NCBI RefSeq assembly: GCF_006539165.1
Contig: NZ_BJMM01000004.1
Location: forward strand, 124,001-188,000
Length of the DNA: 64,000 nucleotides
Source: Streptomyces cacaoi
GTDB taxonomy: Bacteria > Actinomycetota > Actinomycetes > Streptomycetales > Streptomycetaceae
Direction of reading: 5' to 3'
Made by a program: the position numbers and the translations under genes. Positions 42,828-50,632 of this stretch are shown piece by piece (position 1 is the stretch's first letter; each line of letters begins with the position of its first letter). The notes beneath the pieces were generated by a model, which was not told the origin of the DNA, did not search any database, and saw only the letters and a list, made by a program, of their open reading frames with translations.

Positions 42828-43778
42828 ATGAGCATCGACAGACGCACACTGCTGAAGGGGACGGCCGCCGCCGGCGCGGCGCTCCCGCTGGGCGCGCTCG
42901 CCACGGGCCCGGCCCAGGCGGCTCCGGCGTACGAGATCGCCGTGCTGGACGTGAACCGGAACAACGTCTGTGTCTTCGACCGGAACGGCGCGTTCACCGA
43001 CGACCGCATCAAGTGGAGCTTCAACCCGGGCTGGGGCGACGTCCTGGAGACCCGCTTCCGGGACACCACCAACGACGGCTCCGTCTTCCTGCTCGCCGGC
43101 GGCGGCCCCGGCAAGGGCAAGGGGCACGCGGAGATCCGCCGGCGCGCGGACGAGAAGCTGCTGTGGAAGGCGACGTTCGACAACTATCCGCACTGCGTCG
43201 AGCGCGTACGCGGCCCCGGAGCCGTGATCGTGGCGGGCACCCGCACCGACCCCGGCAAGGAGGGCGGCTCCCTCCACCTGTTCGCCCCGACGAACGGCTC
43301 CATCAGCTCACTGAAGTATCTGCGCTCCTACCCGTTCCACCAGGCGCACGGTGTGCTGTGGGACCCGCTCTTCGGTCTGCTGTGGGCGGTCGGCGGCACC
43401 GCGCTGCGCTCGTACCGCGTCGAGGGCACCTACCAGGACATCCGCCTCGTCCAGGCCGGCGAGTGGAAGATCGCCGGCAACGGCCACGACGTCCAGCCCG
43501 ACTACACCGACACCAACGTCCTCTACGTCACCGACTCCGGCCACGTGTACCGGGTCGACAAGCGCAACCCGGCCGCCATGGAGGTCAGCAGCACCCGCAA
43601 ATATGTGAAGTCCTTCTCGCGGCACCGCAGCGGCGAGGGTGTGTGGACCTCGGCACCGCAGGACGCGAGCAACCCGTTCGGCACCTCCTGGGTGCACTTC
43701 CGCTGGCCGTCGGCCGCGACCCAGCGTCCGGGCGGCCGCCTGTACAAGGCCCGCCTCGTCGAGACGGCGTACCAGTGA
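42828..43778 (+). CDS. Tat-exported beta-propeller-like protein (DUF6528 type)
   Basis: A 316-residue secreted protein. The start MSIDRRTLLKGTAAAGAA carries a twin-arginine motif (DRRTLLK) and a signal ending in AQA-AP near residue 31. The mature part has repeated blades with WxF/WKATF and GNGHDVQPDY, PHCVERVR, HQAHGVLWDP, which resembles DUF6528 family proteins of unknown function. ATG at 42828 follows GGAGGGGG. It lies 106 bp after nuoN on the same strand and may be read from the nuo operon, but nothing shows a functional link. Confidence 0.75.
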   Translation: MSIDRRTLLKGTAAAGAALPLGALATGPAQAAPAYEIAVLDVNRNNVCVFDRNGAFTDDRIKWSFNPGWGDVLETRFRDTTNDGSVFLLAGGGPGKGKGHAEIRRRADEKLLWKATFDNYPHCVERVRGPGAVIVAGTRTDPGKEGGSLHLFAPTNGSISSLKYLRSYPFHQAHGVLWDPLFGLLWAVGGTALRSYRVEGTYQDIRLVQAGEWKIAGNGHDVQPDYTDTNVLYVTDSGHVYRVDKRNPAAMEVSSTRKYVKSFSRHRSGEGVWTSAPQDASNPFGTSWVHFRWPSAATQRPGGRLYKARLVETAYQ

Positions 43779-43818
43779 CGGCCCGCAGCTGACACCCCGC
43801 ACCGGCGACCCGGCGGCG

Positions 43819-43901
43819 AAAAGGTCCCGCAGCAGAGGAGCAGCGAAAAGGGGCCACAGCAGAGGAGAGGCAAAAAGGGGTCACAGCAGAGGGGAGAGGC
43901 A
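43819..43901. repeat. ~27-nt A-rich tandem repeat, three units
   Basis: Units starting AAAAGG and containing CAGCAGAGG begin at 43819, 43846 (27 nt each) and 43873 (29 nt). They stand out as purine-rich in the 403-bp gene-free spacer 43779-44181; from 43910 to 44030 it continues with looser GGGAGAGGGG-type repetition. No gene or clear promoter is seen in the rest, except a ribosome site GGAGGG before htpX. Confidence 0.75.
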
Positions 43902-44181
43902 CAAGGCCCCTCGGCCCACGGAGAACGAGGGCGGAAGGGGCCCGGCAGCCAGGCGGACGGTCGGGCCGACGGCAAGGGGGAGAAGGGGCCGACGCCAAGA
44001 GGGAGAGGGGGCGACGGGAGAGCGAGCCGGGTCACACCCGCCGCTCTCCCGGCACCCGCAGGGAACCGGCCACAGCCGCGGTGCGTTGTCCGGCCAGGGA
44101 GGGTCCACTGGAAGGGGCCGCTGACGGTGGAAGGATCATCCGGCTCAGGGTCCCCCTGTCGCACCACCTGGAGGGCGCACC

Positions 44182-45045
44182 GTGCACCGCCGGCACAACG
44201 GGCTGAAGACGGCCCTGCTTCTCGGGGGGCTGTCCGCTCTCATCCTCGTCGTGGGGAGCTTCTTCGGCACGACGGGCCTGGTCGTGGCGCTGCTCGTCGC
44301 GCTGGGCACCAACGCCTACGCGTACTGGAACAGCGACAAGCTGGCCCTGCGCGCCATGCGGGCACGCCCCGTCAGCGAGTTCGAGGCGCCACAGCTGTAC
44401 CGGATGGTGCGCGAGCTGTCGACGGCCGCGCGCCAGCCGATGCCCCGGCTGTACCTCTCGCCGACGCAGGCCCCGAACGCCTTCGCCACCGGCCGCAACC
44501 CCCGCAACGCGGCCGTCTGCTGCACCGACGGCATCCTGCGGCTGCTGGACGAGCGGGAGCTGCGCGGCGTGATCGGCCATGAGCTGAGCCACGTCTACAA
44601 CCGCGACATCCTGATCTCCTCGGTGGCCGGCGCCCTCGCCTCGGTGGTGCTGTTCCTGGTCAACTTCGCCTGGCTGATCCCCTTCGGCCGCTCCGACGAC
44701 GACGAGGGCCCGGGCCTGTTCGGCATGCTGCTGATCATGCTGCTGGGGCCGGTGGCCGCCTCCCTCATCCAGCTGGCCGTCTCCCGCTCCCGGGAGTACG
44801 AGGCGGACGCCTCCGGGGCCCGGCTCACCGGCGATCCGCTGGCGCTCGCCTCGGCGCTGCGCAAGCTGGAGGCGGGCACCCGTCAGCTGCCGCTGCCGCC
44901 GGAGCCCCGCCTGGAGACGGCGAGCCATCTGATGATCGCCAACCCGTTCCGCCGCGGCGACGGCATGACCAAGCTCTTCTCCACGCACCCGCCCATGGCC
45001 GACCGTGTCGCCCGGCTGGAGAAAATGGCAGGCTGGGACGGGTGA
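44182..45045 (+). CDS. htpX: Zinc metalloprotease HtpX
   Basis: A 287-residue M48 membrane protease for quality control of inner-membrane proteins. Two N-terminal helices ([38 protein letters not shown]) precede the zinc site HELSH (133-137); the third ligand is Glu in [13 protein letters not shown]. Two more helices lie between ([34 protein letters not shown]). Length is that of E. coli HtpX. GTG at 44182 follows GGAGGG. Its stop overlaps the start of yccF. Confidence 0.96.
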   Translation: MHRRHNGLKTALLLGGLSALILVVGSFFGTTGLVVALLVALGTNAYAYWNSDKLALRAMRARPVSEFEAPQLYRMVRELSTAARQPMPRLYLSPTQAPNAFATGRNPRNAAVCCTDGILRLLDERELRGVIGHELSHVYNRDILISSVAGALASVVLFLVNFAWLIPFGRSDDDEGPGLFGMLLIMLLGPVAASLIQLAVSRSREYEADASGARLTGDPLALASALRKLEAGTRQLPLPPEPRLETASHLMIANPFRRGDGMTKLFSTHPPMADRVARLEKMAGWDG

Positions 45046-45446
45046 AGACCCTTCTCAACGTCATCTGGCTGATCTTCTCCGGCCTGTGGATGGCCCTCGG
45101 CTATCTCTTCGCCGGGGTCATCTGCTGCATCCTGATCATCACGATCCCCTGGGGCATAGCGTGCTTCAGAATCGCGTCCTACGCGCTGTGGCCCTTCGGC
45201 CGGACGACGGTGCAGCGCCACGACGCCGGGGCGCCGTCCGGCATCGGCAACGTGGTCTGGCTGATCTTCGCCGGGATCTGGCTCACCATCGGGCACATCA
45301 CCCTGGGCATCGCCCTGTGCGTGAGCATCATCGGCATCCCGTTCGGCCTGGCCCACTTCAAGATGGTGCCCATCTCGCTCGTCCCGCTGGGCCGCGAGAT
45401 CGTCCCCACCGACGCGTCCACCGCCTACCCGCGCTACCGCTGGTGA
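45042..45446 (+). CDS. yccF: YccF family inner-membrane protein
   Basis: A 134-residue protein with two copies of the YccF domain, each of two helices: [49 protein letters not shown] and [49 protein letters not shown]. Function unknown; conserved across bacteria. GTG at 45042 overlaps the htpX stop (GTGA), so it is coupled to the protease. Confidence 0.92.
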   Translation: MKTLLNVIWLIFSGLWMALGYLFAGVICCILIITIPWGIACFRIASYALWPFGRTTVQRHDAGAPSGIGNVVWLIFAGIWLTIGHITLGIALCVSIIGIPFGLAHFKMVPISLVPLGREIVPTDASTAYPRYRW

Positions 45447-45482
45447 CGAGCGCCCCACCGCGCGCTCCCGCCCGGACGCACT

Positions 45483-45514
45483 GACGCGGCCACGCCGGAG
45501 GGCATGGCCGCGTC
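45483..45514. terminator. Bidirectional terminator between yccF and yajQ
   Basis: GACGCGGCCA (45483-45492) pairs perfectly with TGGCCGCGTC (45505-45514) between two convergent genes. Confidence 0.65.
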
Positions 45515-45573
45515 GGTGTCCCCGTGCACCCGTCCACCCGTGCGCCCGGTCCGCCGGGGCACGGACCGGACGG

Positions 45574-46062
45574 TCAGCGGTAGTTGACGAACTGCAACGC
45601 GAAGTCGAAGTCCTTGCCCTTCAGCAGGGCGATGACCTCCTGCAAGCTGTCCCGGCTCTTGGACGTGACCCGCAGCTCATCGCCCTGCACCTGCGCCTTG
45701 ACGCCCTTGGGGCCCTCGTCGCGGATCACCTTCGCGACCTTCTTCGCGTTGTCCTGCGAGATCCCCTCCTGGAGCGTGGCGGCGATCCGGTACTCCTTGC
45801 CGGACGCCTGCGGCTCCCCGGTCTCCAGAGCCTTCAGCGAGATGCCCCGCTTGACCAGCTTGGACTGGAAGATGTCGAGCACGGCCTTGACCCGCTCCTC
45901 CGAGTTCGCCCGCATCTCGATCTTCTCGCCCGACCACGCGATCGAGGCGTCCACACCCCTGAAGTCGTAGCGCTGGGAGATCTCCTTCGCCGCCTGGTTC
46001 AGGGCGTTGTCGACCTCCTGCCGCTCGACCTTCGAGACGATGTCGAAACTGGAGTCGGCCAT
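45574..46062 (-). CDS. yajQ: YajQ family nucleotide-binding protein
   Basis: A 162-residue protein with the duplicated ferredoxin-like fold of YajQ: it starts [20 protein letters not shown], continues [14 protein letters not shown] and ends [11 protein letters not shown], all diagnostic. Some members bind cyclic di-GMP or RNA; the role in actinomycetes is not settled. ATG at 46062 has GAGGAG nearby upstream. Stands alone, convergent with htpX-yccF and divergent from tRNA-Tyr. Confidence 0.95.
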   Translation of the reverse strand: MADSSFDIVSKVERQEVDNALNQAAKEISQRYDFRGVDASIAWSGEKIEMRANSEERVKAVLDIFQSKLVKRGISLKALETGEPQASGKEYRIAATLQEGISQDNAKKVAKVIRDEGPKGVKAQVQGDELRVTSKSRDSLQEVIALLKGKDFDFALQFVNYR

Positions 46063-46294
46063 GGTGAGTTGGCTCCTCGTACGTAGATCCGGCAGAAACA
46101 GCCCCCCGACGACGTACGGGGCGGCCGACCGAAAGCCTAGCCACCCGCCCGCCCCGCCCCGGCGCTCCGAGGCCCCTCCGGCCCCGGGCCTCCGCGGAGA
46201 TCAACCGGGTGGCGAACCACCCCCCTGGATCAGGTATGGTTTACACCGTTGCCACGGCGCACCGCCCACAGCGGGGCGCAGGCAGCACAACCCA

Positions 46295-46376
46295 GGCGGT
46301 GTGCCCGAGCGGCCAAAGGGAGCAGACTGTAAATCTGCCGGCTCAGCCTTCCTAGGTTCGAATCCTAGCGCCGCCA
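46295..46376 (+). tRNA. tRNA-Tyr (anticodon GTA)
   Basis: An 82-nt class II tRNA. The acceptor stem GGCGGTG pairs with CGCCGCC (one G-T), the anticodon stem-loop is GCAGA-CTGTAAA-TCTGC with GTA at 46329-46331, a long variable arm follows, and the T arm is CTAGG-TTCGAAT-CCTAG. No CCA is encoded. TATGGT at 46235-46240 may be its -10 box; the rest of 46063-46234 has nothing recognisable. Confidence 0.97.
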
Positions 46377-46387
46377 CAGAACTGGGA

Positions 46388-46428
46388 AAGGGCCCCTGAC
46401 CAGCCATCCGGCAAGGTCAGGGGCCCTT
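46388..46428 (+). terminator. Terminator of tRNA-Tyr
   Basis: AAGGGCCCCTGACC (46388-46401) pairs perfectly with GGTCAGGGGCCCTT (46415-46428), 12 bp after the tRNA. The stretch 46429-46633 that follows holds no gene I can support. Confidence 0.88.
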
Positions 46429-46633
46429 CGCTGTGTTCGGGCGGGGAGGGTGGACCGTCTCACGCCGTGCCCGGGTCGAGGAGGGCGAACGAACCGGCTC
46501 GCTCTCTCCCGTCGTTCCCGCACCGGAACTCGGCCGGTCCCCTCACGCCGCGCGGCCCGTCCCTGTCGGGGCGGGCCGCGTCGTGGGGAGTACCCGGCCC
46601 CGGCGGCGGGGCTCGTAGGGCCGGCCGGGGTGC

Positions 46634-47173
46634 TCAGCGGGCGAAGTGGCGGGCGATGCGCAGCTTTCCGAAGTCGACGGTGGCGCCCACGCGTCGGGCG
46701 CGGATGAGGACGCCGGCGGTCCGGACGGTGATCATGGCCAGGACCATGAAGATGAACGCCGTGCCGTAGGTGGCGGCCGGGACGTGGTGTTCGGTGGAGA
46801 ACGTCACGAGGGCGTGGGTGAACCAGTGGGTGGAGCCGTAGGCGAAGCCCATGCGCAGGGCCATCGCGACCGTCCACAGGGCGGCGTAGGGCCAGCCCGC
46901 GACGGTGATCAGGCGGGAGTCCGCGGGGTCGCGGCGGACGTCGATCAGGGCGATCGAGGCCAGGCCGAACAGCAGGCCGACCGCGAGCCCGGCCGCTTCG
47001 ATCAGGTGGGCCGTGCTCCCCGAGGGGATCTCCTTGAGGTACTTGAAGCCGACGCCCGCGACGATCGCCACCGGCAGCAGGAGCCGCCGCGCGTCCGGCC
47101 GTCGGGTGCCGAGCTGCGTGGCGAGTATCGCGATGAACAGGCCGGTGTACAGCAGGTAGTCGCCAAGGCTCAC
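46634..47173 (-). CDS. MarR-linked integral membrane protein (DUF1453/CcdC-like)
   Basis: A 179-residue membrane protein with five helices (LGDYLLYTGLFIAILATQLG, LLLPVAIVAGVGFKYL, EAAGLAVGLLFGLASIALI, VAGWPYAALWTVAMALRMGFAYG, AATYGTAFIFMVLAMITVR). The pattern resembles DUF1453/CcdC-type proteins; the function is unknown. GTG at 47173 has GGGAGA upstream; longer readings enter the operator region. It is divergent from a MarR gene and the spacer has repeated operators, so it is probably MarR-controlled. Confidence 0.75.
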   Translation of the reverse strand: MSLGDYLLYTGLFIAILATQLGTRRPDARRLLLPVAIVAGVGFKYLKEIPSGSTAHLIEAAGLAVGLLFGLASIALIDVRRDPADSRLITVAGWPYAALWTVAMALRMGFAYGSTHWFTHALVTFSTEHHVPAATYGTAFIFMVLAMITVRTAGVLIRARRVGATVDFGKLRIARHFAR

Positions 47174-47229
47174 GGTGTCTCTCCCACAGGTCGTGCTCGC
47201 TGTCTTCGTCCGCCACGATGTATCCCGAG

Positions 47230-47283
47230 AGATGAATCTGTCAAGATGCATCTGTTGTAGATGCATACACCGGAGATGTAACT
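47230..47283. promoter_or_regulatory. Phased AGATGCATCT operator array
   Basis: AGATGAATCTGT (47230), AGATGCATCTGT (47244), AGATGCATAC (47259) and AGATGTAACT (47274) recur every 14-15 bp. The second contains the perfect palindrome AGATGCATCT (47244-47253). The array fills the divergent spacer between the MarR gene and the membrane protein, the place for MarR autoregulatory sites. Confidence 0.8.
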
Positions 47284-47290
47284 TGGGGGT

Positions 47291-47746
47291 ATGGAGATGA
47301 GCGAGCTGTACCAGCTCGGCCGCCGCCTGGCCGAGATCGCCTTGGAGGACATGGGGTCCGACGCACCCGATCTCGCCCCCGGCGAGTTCCTGGTCCTCCA
47401 GGACCTCTTCCTGAACGGACGCAGCGCCGTGGGGGACATCGCCAAGCGCACCGGCTTGGCCCAGAGCCGCGTCTCCACCAGCGTGCGGAACCTGGTCGGC
47501 CGCAACTGGGTCACGACAGCGGCCGACCCCGCCGACGGCCGCAAGACCCTGGTCGAGGTCACCGAGGCCATCCGCACCGCCGGCGACCGGCGCCGCGCCG
47601 GAGGCGCCGACAAGCCACTGGCCAACGCCCTGTCCGAGGTGGACGACGACGAACGCGCCACCCTCATCGCCGCGCTCGCGCGACTCCATCAACTCCTCGT
47701 CGCGGGCCGCACGCAGCGCCGGTTCCCGGACACCGTCACCACCTGA
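47291..47746 (+). CDS. MarR family transcriptional regulator
   Basis: A 151-residue winged-helix regulator. The DNA-binding core is LAPGEFLVLQDLFLNGRSAVGDIAKRTGLAQSRVSTSVRNLVGRNWV followed by the wing TTAADPADGRKTLVEVT; N- and C-terminal helices form the dimer interface. ATG at 47291 (or 47297). It probably represses itself and the divergent membrane protein through the AGATGCATCT sites. The inducer is unknown. Confidence 0.88.
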   Translation: MEMSELYQLGRRLAEIALEDMGSDAPDLAPGEFLVLQDLFLNGRSAVGDIAKRTGLAQSRVSTSVRNLVGRNWVTTAADPADGRKTLVEVTEAIRTAGDRRRAGGADKPLANALSEVDDDERATLIAALARLHQLLVAGRTQRRFPDTVTT

Positions 47747-47790
47747 ACCGCCCGGCGGCCCCGCCACGCCTGCCCGAGCACGCGTCGGTC

Positions 47791-47825
47791 CCGTTCCGGC
47801 ACGGCGCACCGCCGTACCGGAACGG
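47791..47825 (+). terminator. Long hairpin after marR
   Basis: CCGTTCCGGCACGGCG (47791-47806) pairs with CGCCGTACCGGAACGG (47810-47825), 16 bp with one mismatch and a 3-nt loop. The rest of the 297-bp spacer 47747-48043 is GC-rich without a gene until the -10 box at 48032. Confidence 0.7.
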
Positions 47826-48031
47826 CTGCCGGGCGGGGCCGCTCGCCCGGCGGGAACCGGAACCGGCGCGGACGGCCGGGCCGGGCGCTGTCACGCGGAC
47901 GTGGACGCGGTCGGCCCGGCCGAGCGGGGCCCGTCTCGTCGAGGCGCGTCCCGTCCGTGGTCCGCCGTCCCCCGTGCGAGCTACGCGGGGCCTGCCCCTG
48001 TGCGGTGATGATTCCGGGGCGTCGCCGTCCC

Positions 48032-48043
48032 TATAGTTCCCGG
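48032..48043 (+). promoter_or_regulatory. -10 box for leaderless sensor kinase
   Basis: TATAGT (48032-48037) ends 6 nt before the GTG start at 48044 and there is no ribosome site, indicating a leaderless transcript. Confidence 0.6.
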
Positions 48044-49198
48044 GTGATCACTCCTCGGCGGGTCCCGCAGCTGTGGCGGCGGTTCGGTCTCACGGCCTGG
48101 TACGCCCCGCTCGGACTGCTGCTCCTGGCCGCGTCGTTCGTGCCGGCGTTCCATACACACGGCACACAGCTGGGCGGGGTCGCGCCGCACTCCTTCGACG
48201 TACTGGCCGTCGTGGCGATCGTGTTGCAGTGTCTGCCGCTCCTCGTGTGCCGGCGGTGGCCCGTCGCCGGCCTCGCCGTGGTGGCGGCCGGCTTCGCCCT
48301 CGATCAGCTGCGCGGCTACCACTCGTTGGCCGGCACCGCGCTGCCCCTCGCGCTGCTGAGCGTCGGCTGCCACCTCGAACGGCACCGGCGGATCACCGCG
48401 TTCGCCTTCTCGGCCGCGTACGTGCCGCTCGCGCTCGTCCTCTCCCGGGTCGGATCGGGGGAGTCGGCGGGCGAGTTCGTGACGTTCTATCTGGCGCTCG
48501 TCCTCGCCTGGGCGCTCGGCGCGTGGCTGCGCTCCTCCCGCGCGGCGGAGGCCGAGCGCCGCCGCCGGGTCGCCGAGGACACCCGCGCCGCCGAACGCGC
48601 CCGTATCGCCCGGGAGTTGCACGACGTCGTCACCCACCATGTGACGGCGATGGTCGTGCAGGCCGAGGCGGCCCGGTATCTGACGGCGGCGCCCGAGCGG
48701 CTGGAGACGGCGCTGACGGCCGTCTCCGACACCGGCCGGCGGGCCGTCACCGATCTGCGGCACCTGCTCGACCTGCTCGACCCCGGCCACGGCACGGAGG
48801 CCGGGCCACCGGCGGTCGGCCGGCTGCTCACGCTCGTGGAACAGACGCGGCGGGCGGGCCAGCCGGTGGAGTTCACCGAGGAGGGGACACCGGCGGAGTC
48901 GACCGGCAGCGCCGACGTCGTGGCCTACCGGGTCGTCCAGGAGGCGTTGACGAACGCGCTCAAGTACGCCCGGGGGAGCCGTACCTCGGTCCGGGTGCGG
49001 CACGGCGAACGGGAGATCCTCGTGGAGGTCGGCACGGAGAGCTCCGGCGAGCAGCCGCCGGACCCCGGCGGCAGCGGGCGCGGCCTGGCCGGTCTCCGGG
49101 AGCGGGTGGACGTCCTGGGCGGCGACTTCCACGCCGGCGGCGGCCCGGACGACCGCTTCGTGGTGCGGGCCCGCATACCCGCGGGGAGCCCGTCGTGA
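48044..49198 (+). CDS. Two-component sensor histidine kinase (HisKA_3 type)
   Basis: A 384-residue membrane kinase. About five helices occupy the first ~165 residues (YAPLGLLLLAASFVPAF, FDVLAVVAIVLQCLPLLVC, VAGLAVVAAGFAL, ITAFAFSAAYVPLALVLS, FVTFYLALVLAWALGAWL). The dimerisation helix ERARIARELHDVVTHHVTAMVVQA holds the phospho-accepting His; the ATPase has VVQEALTNALKYARG and GRGLAGLRERV. The start is set by the adjacent -10 box. Coupled to the response regulator by a 4-bp overlap. Such pairs in Streptomyces often control drug exporters; no target is adjacent here. Confidence 0.92.
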   Translation: MITPRRVPQLWRRFGLTAWYAPLGLLLLAASFVPAFHTHGTQLGGVAPHSFDVLAVVAIVLQCLPLLVCRRWPVAGLAVVAAGFALDQLRGYHSLAGTALPLALLSVGCHLERHRRITAFAFSAAYVPLALVLSRVGSGESAGEFVTFYLALVLAWALGAWLRSSRAAEAERRRRVAEDTRAAERARIARELHDVVTHHVTAMVVQAEAARYLTAAPERLETALTAVSDTGRRAVTDLRHLLDLLDPGHGTEAGPPAVGRLLTLVEQTRRAGQPVEFTEEGTPAESTGSADVVAYRVVQEALTNALKYARGSRTSVRVRHGEREILVEVGTESSGEQPPDPGGSGRGLAGLRERVDVLGGDFHAGGGPDDRFVVRARIPAGSPS

Positions 49199-49854
49199 CC
49201 GCCCCGGTACGGGTCCTGATCTGCGACGACCAGGTGCTGGTCCGCACCGGCCTGGCGACGATCATCGATGCGCAGCCCGACCTGGAGCTGGCGGGCGAGT
49301 GCGGGGACGGCCGGACGGCGGTCGACCTGGCCCGCCGGCTGCGTCCGGACGTCGTGGTGATGGACGTCCGCATGCCGGTGCTCGACGGCATCGAGGCCAC
49401 CCGCCTGCTGGCCGGGTCCGGTGTGCCGCACCCGGTCAAGGTGCTCGTGGTGACGACGTTCAATCTCGACGAGTACGTCTACGAGGCGCTGCGCGCGGGG
49501 GCGAGCGGCTTCCTGCTGAAGGACGCGCCGCCGGCCCATCTGCTGCACGGGATCCGGACGGTGGCGGCGGGCGCCGCGCTGCTCGCGCCGGAGGTGACCC
49601 GCCGCCTCGTCGGCAGGTACGCCGCCCGCATCCGGCCCGCCGGCGGCACCCCGCCCGAACTGCCGCTGACCCCGCGCGAGCTGGAGGTGCTCCGCCTGAT
49701 CGCCGAGGGCCTCTCCAACAGCGAGATCGCCGGGAGCCTCCGGATCAGCCAGGAGACGGTGAAGACCTTCGTCTCACGCATCCTCACCAAGCTCGATCTC
49801 CGCGACCGCGTCCAGGCGGTCGTCTACGCCTACCGCCAGGGCCTGGTGACCTGA
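49195..49854 (+). CDS. LuxR/NarL-type response regulator
   Basis: A 219-residue regulator. Receiver: VRVLICDDQVLVRTGL, phospho-Asp in VVVMDVRMPVLDG, TTFNLDEYVYEALRAGASGFLLKDA (switch Thr and Lys). Output: LTPRELEVLRLIAEGLSNSEIAGSL...QETVKTFVSRILTKLDLRDR. GTG at 49195 overlaps the kinase stop. The cognate partner is the preceding kinase. Confidence 0.94.
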   Translation: MTAPVRVLICDDQVLVRTGLATIIDAQPDLELAGECGDGRTAVDLARRLRPDVVVMDVRMPVLDGIEATRLLAGSGVPHPVKVLVVTTFNLDEYVYEALRAGASGFLLKDAPPAHLLHGIRTVAAGAALLAPEVTRRLVGRYAARIRPAGGTPPELPLTPRELEVLRLIAEGLSNSEIAGSLRISQETVKTFVSRILTKLDLRDRVQAVVYAYRQGLVT

Positions 49855-49902
49855 CGGGCCCTCGGGCCCCGCGCGGGGAGGCGGCGGCCCGAGGGCGACG
49901 CG

Positions 49903-50574
49903 TCAGCTGCCCGAGACGGCCGCGATGGCCTCGGGGATCGGGGTCCGGCCGCCCACCAGCTCCAGCGTCCGGCCCGCCGTACCGGGCGCGTCCAGCAGCC
50001 CGACCAGGACGGCGGCCACATCGTCCCGGGTGATCTCGCCGTACCCGGTGGCGTCGGACAGCAGGACCCGGCCGGTGCCGGTGCCGTCGGTGAGCCGGCC
50101 GGGGCGCAGGATCGTCCAGTCGAGCCCCGCGCGGGCCCGTACGTCGTCGTCCGCCGCGCCCTTGGCCCGCAGATAGTCGGCGAAGACCGGGTCCATGCCC
50201 TCGGGCGTGCCGGCGAGCGAGGAGTCGGCCCGCATCGCCGAGACGACCAGGAGCCGCCGGACACCGGCCTGTTCGGCCGCGTCCGCGAACAGGACGGCCG
50301 CGTCCTCGTCCACCGTCTTCTTCCGGGCGCTGCCGCTGCCCGGGCCGGCCCCGGCCGCGAACACCGCGGCGTCGGCACCCTCCAGATGCCGTGCGACCTC
50401 CGCCGTGTCCGCCGACTCCAGATCGCAGACGACGGGCTCGGCGCCCGCGGCGAGCAGGTCGCTCGCCTGTTCGGGGCGGCGGACGATGCCCGCCACCTCG
50501 TCCCCGCGCCCGGCGAGCAACCGCTCCAGCCGCAGCGCGATCTGACCGTGTCCACCAGCGATGACTGTGCGCAT
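49903..50574 (-). CDS. NAD(P)-binding atypical SDR protein
   Basis: A 223-residue Rossmann protein of the extended/atypical short-chain dehydrogenase group. The nucleotide motif VIAGGHGQIALRLERLL replaces the usual GxTGxxG with GGHGQI; LLVVSAM and DWTILRPGRLTDG are later family landmarks. It lacks a YxxxK catalytic pair, as NmrA-like and biliverdin-reductase-B-like members do, so it may be a redox sensor or act on a small quinone or flavin. ATG at 50574. It runs toward the end of the two-component operon; a small hairpin could separate them. Confidence 0.82.
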   Translation of the reverse strand: MRTVIAGGHGQIALRLERLLAGRGDEVAGIVRRPEQASDLLAAGAEPVVCDLESADTAEVARHLEGADAAVFAAGAGPGSGSARKKTVDEDAAVLFADAAEQAGVRRLLVVSAMRADSSLAGTPEGMDPVFADYLRAKGAADDDVRARAGLDWTILRPGRLTDGTGTGRVLLSDATGYGEITRDDVAAVLVGLLDAPGTAGRTLELVGGRTPIPEAIAAVSGS

Positions 50575-50632
50575 ACGACCGACCGTACGCCCTGACGCCC
50601 CGGCCCGGCAGAAGCCCGTCCGCGGACGGCCG

